A stretch of 21,175 bases of DNA from CAZNDN01 sp964571815 (GTDB lineage Bacteria; Fibrobacterota; Chitinivibrionia; Chitinivibrionales; WJKA01). The translations under genes and the position numbers were made by a program. The stretch is from NCBI GenBank assembly GCA_964571815.1, contig CAZNDN010000067.1, positions 1 through 21,175 on the forward strand. Reading direction: 5' to 3'. This document shows, one piece after another, positions 14,751 to 21,175 of the stretch. Position 1 is the first letter of the stretch. Every line of letters starts with the position of its first letter. The notes beneath the pieces are model-generated. The model was not told where the DNA came from, made no database searches, and saw only the letters and a list, made by a program, of their open reading frames with translations.

Positions 14751-14828
14751 CACCCGCCCCTGGAATGCATTCGAAGACAACGCGATTGGCGAGATTCCGG
14801 AGAGCAAAATAATTGGTGGCGTGGTCTG

Positions 14829-14842
14829 TCCGGGGCCCCGGA
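14829..14842. repeat. Perfect 14-bp palindrome
   Basis: TCCGGGGCCCCGGA is a perfect palindrome in the 214-bp spacer between the polytopic membrane gene and the lipoprotein operon, about 80 nt upstream of the lipoprotein start. It may be an operator or part of a terminator stem; no U tract adjoins it. The same spacer contains AATTATTTT on the minus strand (about 14809-14817), a weak -10 candidate for the downstream operon. Confidence 0.3.
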
Positions 14843-14964
14843 GCAGTCCGCCTCTTCAGTACCTTTTCCCTCGAAAAGACACCCCGTTTCTTTTCCGTCG
14901 GGGACTCCGGTTCAACATCATGCGCACACGGTGCTCGTGTCAGGTTGGTCACCGACCACGACCC

Positions 14965-16410
14965 TCAGAAACGAACTTCGAGCAGGTCCAGCCGGTATTC
15001 ACGCTCCGGTTGCTTCCGTTTCCCCACCCCGAGGAAGTCGGCTGCAAGCAGAGGGGCCTGAGTCAAGGCAGGTATTGAAATGTTACGCGGGAAAACGGCT
15101 CCGGAGGCTTCCACGTCTCGAGAGGTGTGGTCGAATATGCCGCGTGAGAGCCATTCACCGAGCAGCAACCCGCCCCAGGCGCCGACAATCGCGGCGATCG
15201 TATAGGACTGGTGCTGGTCTGCCATCGCGATGAGTGGGAAAGCAAGGGAAAAGGCGGCGCCGACCGCCGCCGAGGCGCCGATGAATACGCCCTGGCCGAA
15301 CGTATAGGTGCGGTCGGGGTAAAGCAGGAACCCCACGCCGGTGCCGGCCGCGTGGCCCAGCAAGGCGCCGGTAGTGTATGGCTTCTGTCTGTCCACTTCA
15401 AACAAGCTCGGCAGGGAGACACCCGTTATCATCCCCATTGTACCGGTTACCAGCACGAGGACGCTTCGGCCCGAAGACATGCCGTCGCGAGTCAAGTAGT
15501 GGCCCAGAAAGAAACCGGCCGGCATGAGCGCCATTGTCAAGGATGAGCCCACGGCACTATAATCTTTCTTGTCCAGGCTGAAAAGCGTTGGCGTCAGGAA
15601 GCCGTAGAAATACGACCATCGGGCGAAATCACGCATCACCGCCGCTCGTCCGTACGCATCAACGGCCACCAGATCGAGTTCAGACCCGCCCCAGATGCCC
15701 AATGGAAACCCCACAATCGAGCCCCACGCCGATATCTGTTCTCCGGCCGTGCGCGCCCCTTGCGAGGAAACCAGTGTGCCCAGAAGACGCGGAATGCCGA
15801 TACCGGCTTCGCCGACCGCGTTCATGATCGCTACCTTTCCGTATGCCAGCTCCATGCGACGCGTAAAAAGGTAGGAGCCGTACAACGAACCGCCGATCGA
15901 CAGCATTGCCATACCCGTCACCACACGTGCATCAGCCTGCGGCAGCGCCCGGGCCAGGGCTACCGGGTTATTGATCGAGGCCTTGAGGGTAGTGTGGATC
16001 ATGAAGTAGACTCGGCCGTCCTGGCGAAGCGTGGTGTCGGGCGGTGGAGTAAGCTCGATATGTCGCGCCGTCAGGGGCAGGAGCCGGGCAAATGCGGTAC
16101 TGTCGATGGGCCGGGTGAGGGTGTGGGCGGCGCCGAGGGAATCGAACACGACGAAAACAATCGTGCTGTCGTGAACCCCCAGTCCGATTGCCGCCACCGA
16201 TCCGGCATCGACTTCATGTCCCGCTGCTTCAGCCTCCGAGAAAGCCGCGGTCCATTGGTCAAGCGGGAGCACGGCAATTGCCTGCCGCCCGGCGAGCGAA
16301 TCCGCCTCCCCGGCATCAATCCGCGCCGTCGACCCCACTACCAACACGACCATTACCGCAATCACAGATGCCGGCGCCGCGGCGCGTTTCATTCCGGAAA
16401 CCGAGATCAT
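14965..16410 (-). CDS. Polytopic membrane protein with signal-like N-terminus, hypothetical
   Basis: The 481-residue protein starts at ATG 16410, eight nt after GGAGG. An N-terminal hydrophobic helix is followed by an extracytoplasmic-looking region (about 30-150, GEADSLAGRQAIAVLPLDQW ... TPPPDTTLRQDGRVYFMI). The second half has many hydrophobic, glycine-rich segments: TGMAMLSIGGSLYGSYL, MNAVGEAGIGIPRLLGTLV, SIVGFPLGIWGGSEL, LTMALMPAGFFLGHYL, TGTMGMITGVSLPSLFE, GALLGHAAGTGVGFLLY, GVFIGASAAVGAAFSLAFPLIAMA and IAAIVGAWGGLLLGEWL. This suggests about eight membrane-associated segments ending in a soluble tail. I do not recognise a family or a function. It is transcribed divergently from the LVIVD-repeat gene and is 214 nt upstream of the lipoprotein operon, which could be in the same transcript. 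Confidence 0.72.
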   Translation of the reverse strand: MISVSGMKRAAAPASVIAVMVVLVVGSTARIDAGEADSLAGRQAIAVLPLDQWTAAFSEAEAAGHEVDAGSVAAIGLGVHDSTIVFVVFDSLGAAHTLTRPIDSTAFARLLPLTARHIELTPPPDTTLRQDGRVYFMIHTTLKASINNPVALARALPQADARVVTGMAMLSIGGSLYGSYLFTRRMELAYGKVAIMNAVGEAGIGIPRLLGTLVSSQGARTAGEQISAWGSIVGFPLGIWGGSELDLVAVDAYGRAAVMRDFARWSYFYGFLTPTLFSLDKKDYSAVGSSLTMALMPAGFFLGHYLTRDGMSSGRSVLVLVTGTMGMITGVSLPSLFEVDRQKPYTTGALLGHAAGTGVGFLLYPDRTYTFGQGVFIGASAAVGAAFSLAFPLIAMADQHQSYTIAAIVGAWGGLLLGEWLSRGIFDHTSRDVEASGAVFPRNISIPALTQAPLLAADFLGVGKRKQPEREYRLDLLEVRF

Positions 16411-16893
16411 TACCGCAACCTCCAACGAAGTTCCGACAGAGGAAAAGCGATGCAGGCACCGACACGGTGGAGCAATGCCGTCTCCACTTCACAGAAACCG
16501 CCATAGGCAGCAAACCTTGTCGCCAATCCGCCGGCGGCACAGGTCATTCGAACCGGTACGGCCTTTTCGGCCGGCCGTACCTCGGTCGGTGTCGTTTGCC
16601 GATGAAAATACTGCAGGCACCGTCGTTGTGCAACAGTTTTCTAAAGCCGTCGACCGTCCCGAAGCCGCAAAGACGGTTTGTCCTATGCTCAGGAACCACC
16701 CGGCCCGCCGCGATCGTTGCACCCGACGACGTGATGCGTGCCGAAAGTTATATTTTGATTCGTGCACCGTGAAACGTACGGTCCGTTTGAATATGGTAAA
16801 GGGGAATCGTGGTCCCTATCGGTATCTCCTTCGTCCGAAAGAGCGTGAAGCGGGCGCGGGAGGGCGTTTCTTTTGCCGGGAGGTGAGCCTGTG
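16411..16893. other. Intergenic region without a supported gene (483 bp)
   Basis: Divergent spacer between the polytopic membrane gene and the LVIVD gene. Open frames across it lack family-like composition and start signals, and I regard them as spurious. It contains a perfect 9-bp inverted repeat (GGTACGGCC at 16555-16563, GGCCGTACC at 16573-16581). TATATT at 16749-16754 is a possible -10 for the LVIVD gene but without a convincing -35. Confidence 0.5.
16555..16581. repeat. Inverted repeat (stem-loop candidate)
   Basis: GGTACGGCC (16555-16563) and GGCCGTACC (16573-16581) are perfect 9-bp inverted repeats around the loop TTTTCGGCC. It stands midway between two divergent genes, so it could be an operator or an RNA hairpin in a leader. 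Confidence 0.4.
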
Positions 16894-18177
16894 ATGTGCA
16901 GGAGTTTGTTGGGCAGGTGGATGATGATCGTCGGTGGTTTGCTTGCGGCGGATGCAGTGGGTATCACCAGGACGGCCGAGATAGAAGTTCCCGAGGAACC
17001 GCACGCAATGTTCACGGCCGGGGACTACCTGTATGTTGCCTCAAACGACAGCGGTTTGCGTATCTACGATGTCTCCGATTCGTCCTCCCCGTTTGCCGCG
17101 GGAGCATTCGATTCCACGGAGAGGCAGGAAGGGTTCATGGATGTTGCCGTGGAGGGCGACTACGCGTACTGTTCCAGAGAAGTCGGCGGGCTGGATATCA
17201 TCGACGTCTCCAATCCCGCCAATCCCGTACGCCTCGATCATGTCGGCGACGGCGGCGGAACCTGCATTGCGCTGAGCGGCAATTACGCGTTCGTGGGCAA
17301 CAACGACGGTGTCGACGTGTACGATGTCGGCACGGTGGGCGAATCCGAATTGGTGGAAAGCTACGAAGTCCATGCGGACGGCAGCGACTACAATTACGCT
17401 GAAGATATCGCGATCCAGGGCGACTACGCGTATGTCGCCTACGAAGACAGCGGGCTGCATATCGTCAGTATTCAGGGTGCTCCCGCGGTTGCCGCGATCG
17501 GCATCTATCGGGAGCAGGACGGCATGCGGCTCTCCGGAGTGGCCGTAAGCGGCAACTACGCTTACGTTTCCACTCCCGACGAAGGGGTGAAGATTATCGA
17601 TGTTTCTACGCCGTCGGATCCGCGGCTTGTGAGCAGCTACAACAAGTCCATGGGCGGGGGGGACGGCTGGGCAGTCGCGGCTGTGGGAACCATGGTCTAT
17701 CTCCTGTACCAGGAATGGGGGGTGTACCTCATCGATGCCGCCGAGCCCGAGACTCCGTCGTACGTTGCGAAGTACCCCACGGGAATAGCTTTCAACGGCG
17801 ACTATCGCTACATGGCGATCTCCGGCACGATGATCTACATCTACAACGACGAAAAAAACGCCGTCTACGTTCTCGATGCGAGCGAAGACGCACCGGTCGG
17901 ATACACCGCCACGAGACCTGGACACACATCCGCACTCTTCGTAGAGTACTTTCACAAACCAGCTCCATTGTTCTACATAGCAAACACGTACACCAATGAG
18001 TCAACTCGCTCGTGCGCCCTCTTTTCTCTTGAGGGCCGGTGTATCGCCGCCGGCACGGTTGCGGTGCACGAGGGTGCTTCCTTGTGGAATCCGGACGTTG
18101 TTCCGAGCCGGGGCAGGTATATTCTGCGGGTTACGGGATCGCATGAAGACGAACGCCGGGAGGTGACGGTCTATTAG
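16894..18177 (+). CDS. Secreted LVIVD-repeat beta-propeller with type IX-like sorting tail
   Basis: The 427-residue protein has an N-terminal signal peptide (MCRSLLGRWMMIVGGLLAADAV). I count seven repeats of the LVIVD type, each about 42-50 residues with the form GDYAYV....GL.IIDVS.P..P: AGDYLYVAS, EGDYAYCSR, SGNYAFVGN, QGDYAYVAY, SGNYAYVST, GTMVYLLYQ and GTMIYIYND. Seven such units suit a seven-bladed propeller. The C-terminal ~50 residues (FSLEGRCIAAGTVAVHEG, then WNPDVVPSRGRYILRV, then REVTVY) resemble the Por-type C-terminal sorting domain of type IX secretion, which suggests export to the cell surface. Binding partner unknown. ATG 16894 follows GGGAGGTGA with good spacing. It stands alone between divergent and downstream neighbours. 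Confidence 0.88.
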   Translation: MCRSLLGRWMMIVGGLLAADAVGITRTAEIEVPEEPHAMFTAGDYLYVASNDSGLRIYDVSDSSSPFAAGAFDSTERQEGFMDVAVEGDYAYCSREVGGLDIIDVSNPANPVRLDHVGDGGGTCIALSGNYAFVGNNDGVDVYDVGTVGESELVESYEVHADGSDYNYAEDIAIQGDYAYVAYEDSGLHIVSIQGAPAVAAIGIYREQDGMRLSGVAVSGNYAYVSTPDEGVKIIDVSTPSDPRLVSSYNKSMGGGDGWAVAAVGTMVYLLYQEWGVYLIDAAEPETPSYVAKYPTGIAFNGDYRYMAISGTMIYIYNDEKNAVYVLDASEDAPVGYTATRPGHTSALFVEYFHKPAPLFYIANTYTNESTRSCALFSLEGRCIAAGTVAVHEGASLWNPDVVPSRGRYILRVTGSHEDERREVTVY

Positions 18178-18197
18178 ATAGACCGGCGGACGGCGAT

Positions 18198-18221
18198 GGC
18201 CGGGGGATGCAGCGCCCGGCC
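18198..18221. terminator. GC-rich hairpin after LVIVD gene, possible terminator
   Basis: GGCCGGG (18198-18204) and CCCGGCC (18215-18221) are perfect 7-bp inverted repeats around a 10-nt loop, 20 nt after the stop codon. There is no T tract after the stem, so it is a weak candidate for a rho-dependent or intrinsic-like terminator. The remaining 262-nt spacer before the aldolase gene has an AT-rich TATTTTATC near 18330, a possible -10. Confidence 0.35.
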
Positions 18222-18439
18222 AACGCCTGTCCGATTCACGTATTGCCGGCAAGGGGAACAACCGTTCCGAACCGAACCGACCCTCTGCCGCCTCCTGCGC
18301 GCACAGATGCTGCTTCAGTGCCGTACATCGCCTATTTTATCGTGTTCCTTTGGCCCTTCTCCGCGAGGGAAACTCGGGTCGAGAGAGCGGCCATCAGACG
18401 TGGCTACTCGTAAATTCGCAACAACCGGAGAGCTGAGAA

Positions 18440-19051
18440 TTGCTGAAACAACTGAAAGAAGACAAAATCCTCTTTATCGTTCGCACGACCATTGCCGAAC
18501 ATCTGCAAGCCTGCGTGGAGGCGATATGGGATGCCGGGGGGAAATTCGTCGAGATTGCCTTGAATTCTCCCGGCGCACTGGAGGCCCTTGGCCGACTGAG
18601 CGGCCGCGTCCCCGCATCATGCTTTCTCGGTGCGGGAACCTGCCTGAGCCCCGATGATGTTTTTGCGGCAAAGGAAGCCGGCGTCTCGTTCATGGTATCG
18701 CCCGTCTCCACGCCCGAGTTGATCGCGGCCGCCCAGGAGTGTTCTCTGATGTGTATCGCCGGTGCGTATACCCCCACGGAGATCTCGCAGGCGCACAGAC
18801 TGGGAGCCGATGTAGTCAAAGTCTTTCCCGCCGAATCGCCCGAGCGCATTCGGCGTATTACCGGACCTCTCGATTCGGTGAGTCTCATGGCGGTAGGGGG
18901 AGTCGGTCATACGAACGTCGAGGATTTTCTGGATGCGGGATGCTGCTGTGTCGGGATAGGCAACCGGGCAATGGAGATTGGGCCCGACGGGGCATTTCGC
19001 ACGGAAACGCTCACGCGCGCCGTCAAACGCATCTATTCCCACGTCAGGTAA
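18440..19051 (+). CDS. 2-keto-3-deoxy-6-phosphogluconate/galactonate-type aldolase
   Basis: The 203-residue TIM-barrel aldolase belongs to the KDPG/KHG aldolase family, which cleaves 2-keto-3-deoxy-6-phospho sugar acids to pyruvate and glyceraldehyde-3-phosphate. Visible motifs: VEIALNSPGAL (Glu38, the general acid/base), GAGTCLSPDDV, IAGAYTPTEISQA, and VVKVFPAE with the Schiff-base Lys127; then MAVGGVGHTNVEDFLDAGCCCVGIGN. The EIALNSP segment resembles the EIPLNSP of E. coli DgoA (KDPGal aldolase) rather than the EVTLRT of Eda, so galactonate-type substrates are possible. The start is a TTG with GGAGAG about 8 nt upstream. The DUF401 gene starts 31 nt after its stop, so the pair is probably one operon. 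Confidence 0.93.
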   Translation: MLKQLKEDKILFIVRTTIAEHLQACVEAIWDAGGKFVEIALNSPGALEALGRLSGRVPASCFLGAGTCLSPDDVFAAKEAGVSFMVSPVSTPELIAAAQECSLMCIAGAYTPTEISQAHRLGADVVKVFPAESPERIRRITGPLDSVSLMAVGGVGHTNVEDFLDAGCCCVGIGNRAMEIGPDGAFRTETLTRAVKRIYSHVR

Positions 19052-19082
19052 GCCCGCCGGCGCGGTCTGGAATTCGAAACGG

Positions 19083-20384
19083 ATGATTGACAGTCTCCTC
19101 GCATTTCCCGCGATCCTCAAGATACTGCTGTCATTTGCGGGGATGCTCCTGCTGTACCGGTTACGAGTTCCGCTGGGCGGCGCCATGCTCCTCTTCTCGG
19201 CTGTCCTGACCCTCTGGTCCGGGGCCGGATTCGGCGGGCTGATACTCCTGGGGCGGGAGTTGCTGCAGCCCGGGAACCTCCTGCTTGTCCTGGCCATTGT
19301 ACTGCTTCTGCTCTTCACCGAAGTGCTGAAACGCACGGGAAGGATGGAGCAAACCGTTCGTGCGCTCTATGACTGGATCGGACCACGAAGAGAACTCTCA
19401 GGGGCATTTCCCGCGCTGATCGGGCTTCTCCCCATGCCGGGCGGGGCGCTGTTTTCCGCGCCCATGGTCGAAACGCTTTCCGGCAATCGCGTGCCGCCGC
19501 CTCACAAGGCGGCTCTCAACTACTGGTTTCGCCACATCTGGGAGTACTGGTGGCCCCTGTACCCGGGAGTTATCATGGCCGTGCACTACAGCGGTCTCTC
19601 CCTGCCCCGTTTCATTCTTACCATGATACCGCTTACTTTCATTGCCGTGGGGGCCGGTTACGCCCTGATCATCAGGCCGATACAGCCCCCGCGTATCCCT
19701 GATGCACCTCGACAACTGGATCGCCGTGCCGCGGCCCGGTCGCTGGTTCCGGTTGCCGCCTTGATCCTCTTTTCGCTTCTCATGCCGCGGCCGCTTGAGT
19801 GGGCGGGCCTGACGAGGACCAATGCCGGCCTTCTCTCCATGATCGCGGGACTCTGCACGGCCTTGATAATCTGCGGCGACGGGAAACCGTGGCGGCTGTT
19901 GGTTGCGGTGGACCTGTTCAAGGAGAGACGCATGCGCAACCTGACCGTGCTGGTTGCCGGCGTGCTGGCGTTCTCCGCTTCGCTGCAGCTTCCCGTCGAC
20001 GGCGGGGTGTCGCTCGTGGGCGCGATGCGCAATGAGCTGATGCAGCGGGGATTCCCCCTTCTCGTGACCATCATTTTCCTTCCCTTCATCTCCGGGCTGG
20101 TCACCGGTATTGCCCTGGGGTTCGTGGGCGCAAGTTTCCCGCTGATCTATCCGCTGCTGGGAAGTTCTCCCGAGCCGCACGTGCTCATGGCCGCAACCGT
20201 CGCCGCGTACGCATGCGGCTATGCCGGCATGATTCTCTCACCCGTCCATGTCTGCTTCGTCGTGACCTGCGAGTATTTCAAAACCCGCCTCGTTCATGTC
20301 TACCGCCATATCCTGGGCCCCGCGGCGATCGTACTGACCGGCGCCCTGCTCATAGCAGGTCTCTACTACCGGCTGGGGAAGTGA
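19083..20384 (+). CDS. DUF401/TIGR00529-family polytopic membrane protein
   Basis: The 433-residue protein is almost wholly hydrophobic, with about ten to twelve membrane helices, and carries the DUF401 motif GLLPMPGGALFSAPMVE near residue 115 plus a paired GLVTGIALGFVGASFPLIYPLL segment in the second half. The two halves with matching re-entrant-like motifs recall the inverted-repeat ion-transporter folds of gluconate/anion permeases. Function is not established; next to a keto-deoxy sugar-acid aldolase, import of a sugar acid or carboxylate is a reasonable inference. I chose ATG 19083, 31 nt after the aldolase stop, rather than the longer frame, which overlaps the aldolase; the ribosome site is weak. 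Its stop (20384) directly adjoins the repeat region. Confidence 0.85.
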   Translation: MIDSLLAFPAILKILLSFAGMLLLYRLRVPLGGAMLLFSAVLTLWSGAGFGGLILLGRELLQPGNLLLVLAIVLLLLFTEVLKRTGRMEQTVRALYDWIGPRRELSGAFPALIGLLPMPGGALFSAPMVETLSGNRVPPPHKAALNYWFRHIWEYWWPLYPGVIMAVHYSGLSLPRFILTMIPLTFIAVGAGYALIIRPIQPPRIPDAPRQLDRRAAARSLVPVAALILFSLLMPRPLEWAGLTRTNAGLLSMIAGLCTALIICGDGKPWRLLVAVDLFKERRMRNLTVLVAGVLAFSASLQLPVDGGVSLVGAMRNELMQRGFPLLVTIIFLPFISGLVTGIALGFVGASFPLIYPLLGSSPEPHVLMAATVAAYACGYAGMILSPVHVCFVVTCEYFKTRLVHVYRHILGPAAIVLTGALLIAGLYYRLGK

Positions 20385-20415
20385 AGGACAAAGGTCTAAG
20401 GACAGAGAACAAGAA
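20385..20415. repeat. Short GGACAAAG-type repeat, copy a
   Basis: AAGGACAAAGGTCTAAGGAC followed by AGAGAACAAGAA starts directly after the DUF401 stop codon. It matches 20608-20640 closely and 20789-20818 more loosely. Confidence 0.6.
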
Positions 20416-20446
20416 CCGCAAAAGCACTTCGCAGGTAGATCGACCG

Positions 20447-20544
20447 TGTGTGGCACCGACGTCCTCGTCGGTGATTCGCTCAACGCACGCCACTCACTCC
20501 TTCAGTAGTGGATCAAACACTGTCAGGGATGACAGTGCCACACA
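20447..20544. repeat. Cloverleaf repeat element, copy 1
   Basis: Outer inverted repeat TGTGTGGCAC (20447-20456) / GTGCCACACA (20535-20544). Internal hairpins: CACCGACG-TCCT-CGTCGGTG (20454-20473), CCACT (20490-20494) with AGTGG (20507-20511), and CACTGTCA-GGGA-TGACAGTG (20518-20537). The middle arm sequence differs from copies 2 and 3 while its stem is kept. Confidence 0.85.
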
Positions 20545-20583
20545 AAATGCAGGAATCAACGCAGGTCCCGAAGAATCTCTTCC

Positions 20584-20599
20584 CACCTTGTGTGGCACC
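20584..20599. repeat. Solo left end of the cloverleaf element
   Basis: CACCTTGTGTGGCACC is identical to the left terminus of copy 2 (from 20677), but the rest of the element is absent; the sequence continues into a GGACAAAG-type repeat. It looks like a deletion remnant. Confidence 0.65.
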
Positions 20600-20607
20600 G
20601 GGGGGCG

Positions 20608-20640
20608 AAGGACAAAGTTCTGAGGACAAAGAACAAGAAA
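20608..20640. repeat. Short GGACAAAG-type repeat, copy b
   Basis: AAGGACAAAGTTCTGAGGAC followed by AAAGAACAAGAAA. It immediately follows the solo cloverleaf end; similar tracts follow copies 2 and 3, so the two repeat types are associated. Confidence 0.6.
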
Positions 20641-20676
20641 GGCTGTGCAGTCTGCACCTTGGTGCGATCCGGTATC

Positions 20677-20784
20677 CACCTTGTGTGGCACCGACGTCCC
20701 CGTCGGTGATTCGCTCAACCCACTGCAATTATTCTATTAGTAGTGGATCAGACACTGTCAGGGATGACAGTGCCACACAAGGTG
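20677..20784. repeat. Cloverleaf repeat element, copy 2 (complete)
   Basis: The most complete copy, 108 bp. CACCTTGTGTGGCAC (20677-20691) and GTGCCACACAAGGTG (20770-20784) are a perfect 15-bp terminal inverted repeat. Inside are CACCGACG-TCCC-CGTCGGTG (20689-20708), CCACT/AGTGG (20720-20724 with 20742-20746) and CACTGTCA-GGGA-TGACAGTG (20753-20772). The 3 bp at each inner edge can pair in either the outer stem or the hairpins. Confidence 0.9.
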
Positions 20785-20896
20785 AGCAAGGACAAATCTC
20801 TGAGGTCAAAGTACAAAGGCCCGAAGAGTAGCGCTCAATGAAATCGAGGCGTACCCCGGTCCCCCGTGAGCCACGACTTCCTCCACTGACTATACT
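20696..20896. repeat. Direct repeat of ~200 bp, first copy
   Basis: Near-identical to 20968-21175. It covers most of a cloverleaf element plus about 110 bp of downstream sequence, including AATCGAGGCGTACCCCGGTC and ending CTCCACTGACTATACT. The offset is about 272 bp. Differences are substitutions and a short indel around the GGACAAAT segment. Confidence 0.85.
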
Positions 20897-20967
20897 TCCA
20901 TTCCACATTCCGAACTCGGTGAGCGCTTTCTGCGAATAATCCGCAATCCGCATTCCTCAATCGTGAG

Positions 20968-21056
20968 GTCCCCGTCGGTGATTCGCTCAACTCACTGCAA
21001 TTACTCTATTAGTAGTGGATCAAGAACTGTCAGGGATGACAGTGCCACACAAGGTG
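20968..21056. repeat. Cloverleaf repeat element, copy 3 (left end missing)
   Basis: It starts inside hairpin 1 (GTCCCCGTCGGTG) and continues to the full right terminus GTGCCACACAAGGTG (21042-21056). The left terminal repeat and half of hairpin 1 are lost. The middle stem has TCACT/AGTGG, a pairing-preserving change, and the last hairpin keeps 7 bp. Confidence 0.85.
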
Positions 21057-21175
21057 AGCAAGGGCAAATCTCAAATCTCAAAGGCCGAAGTACAAGAGCC
21101 CGAAGAGCGGCGCTCAATGGAATCGAGGCGTACCCCGGTCCCCCGTGAGCCACGACTTTCTCCACTGACTATACT
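20968..21175. repeat. Direct repeat of ~200 bp, second copy (reaches window edge)
   Basis: Second copy of the unit at 20696-20896; the match is still running when the window ends at TATACT, so the true unit may be longer. Separated from the first copy by about 71 bp of unrelated sequence. Confidence 0.85.

Larger units (their letters stand above)
20385..21175. other. Repeat-rich intergenic region, no supported gene
   Basis: No credible coding sequence is seen over the last 791 bp. Open frames there are translations of the repeats (for example the SESPT..SVPH peptide string recurs in several) and I reject them. The region holds a family of cloverleaf-capable elements, a ~200-bp duplication and short GGACAAAG-type repeats, listed separately. 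Confidence 0.8.

Noticed and set aside
16689..17015. Minus-strand frame with a hydrophobic start in the spacer before the LVIVD gene
   Set aside because: No ribosome site, proline/histidine-rich composition and overlap with the start of a well-supported gene.
17041..17955. 304-codon minus-strand frame with repeated AVVHD-like strings
   Set aside because: Antisense of the LVIVD repeats; its internal periodicity simply mirrors the real repeat.
20677..20784. tRNA or tRNA-like gene because of the cloverleaf fold
   Set aside because: No TTCRANY T-loop, no anticodon arm of the right size and no CCA end; arms and lengths do not fit tRNA.
20238..20831. Small proteins sharing an MSESPT..SVPH start
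   Set aside because: They are translations of the cloverleaf repeats, not genes; the shared peptide arises from the shared DNA repeat.
20447..21056. CRISPR array
   Set aside because: Units are about 100 bp with internal hairpins, irregular spacing and partly duplicated flanks; there are no uniform spacers or cas genes.

Overview
The window reads as a chromosomal stretch of a Gram-negative (diderm) bacterium with GC-rich codon usage. Evidence: several proteins with lipoprotein-type or Sec-type signal peptides, small outer-membrane beta-barrels ending in an aromatic residue, an Omp85/BamA-family protein, the peptidoglycan enzyme MltG, and a class-A RNase P RNA. A beta-propeller protein ends in a segment resembling type IX secretion sorting domains, which hints at the Fibrobacterota-Chlorobiota-Bacteroidota (FCB) superphylum or a nearby candidate phylum; this placement is low confidence. 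A 100-N gap flanked by an identical 55-bp sequence shows that the window comes from a draft, probably metagenome-derived, scaffold.

Layout. (1) 1-4142, minus strand: a likely operon reading lipoprotein, small outer-membrane protein, a fused GHMP sugar kinase / GalU-type nucleotidyltransferase, and an AcuC-like histone deacetylase-family hydrolase that runs off the left edge. The last two overlap by ATGA. (2) 4388-6932, plus strand: a small membrane/coiled-coil protein, guanylate kinase, a membrane-anchored Ser/Thr protein kinase and a YraN-family protein. (3) 6946-9580, minus strand: MltG, an outer-membrane protein (ATGA overlap) and an exported thioredoxin. (4) 9621-10151: a compact divergent promoter region driving mltG leftward and rnpB (RNase P RNA) rightward. 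(5) 10289-10388 is the N gap, followed by a one-POTRA Omp85-family protein to 12170. (6) 12243-14750, minus strand: a five-gene operon (lipoprotein, small DUF4177-like protein, STAS anti-sigma-antagonist, lipoprotein, TPR membrane protein) with two successive 4-nt GTGA overlaps. (7) 14965-16410, minus strand: an unrecognised polytopic membrane protein. (8) 16894-18177: a secreted seven-repeat LVIVD beta-propeller. (9) 18440-20384: a KDPG/KDPGal-type aldolase with a DUF401 membrane protein. (10) 20385-21175: no gene, but a nest of dispersed repeats, including a ~100-bp element with perfect terminal inverted repeats and three internal hairpins that can fold as a cloverleaf.

Themes. Envelope biogenesis dominates (MltG, Omp85, barrels, lipoproteins, exported thioredoxin). 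Two small metabolic modules stand out: kinase plus pyrophosphorylase in one chain (free sugar to sugar-1-phosphate to UDP-sugar), and aldolase plus possible carboxylate transporter (2-keto-3-deoxy sugar acid breakdown). The most unusual items for follow-up are the GHMP-GalU fusion, the cloverleaf repeat family at the right end, the false scaffold gap, and the STAS/lipoprotein operon without a visible partner kinase.
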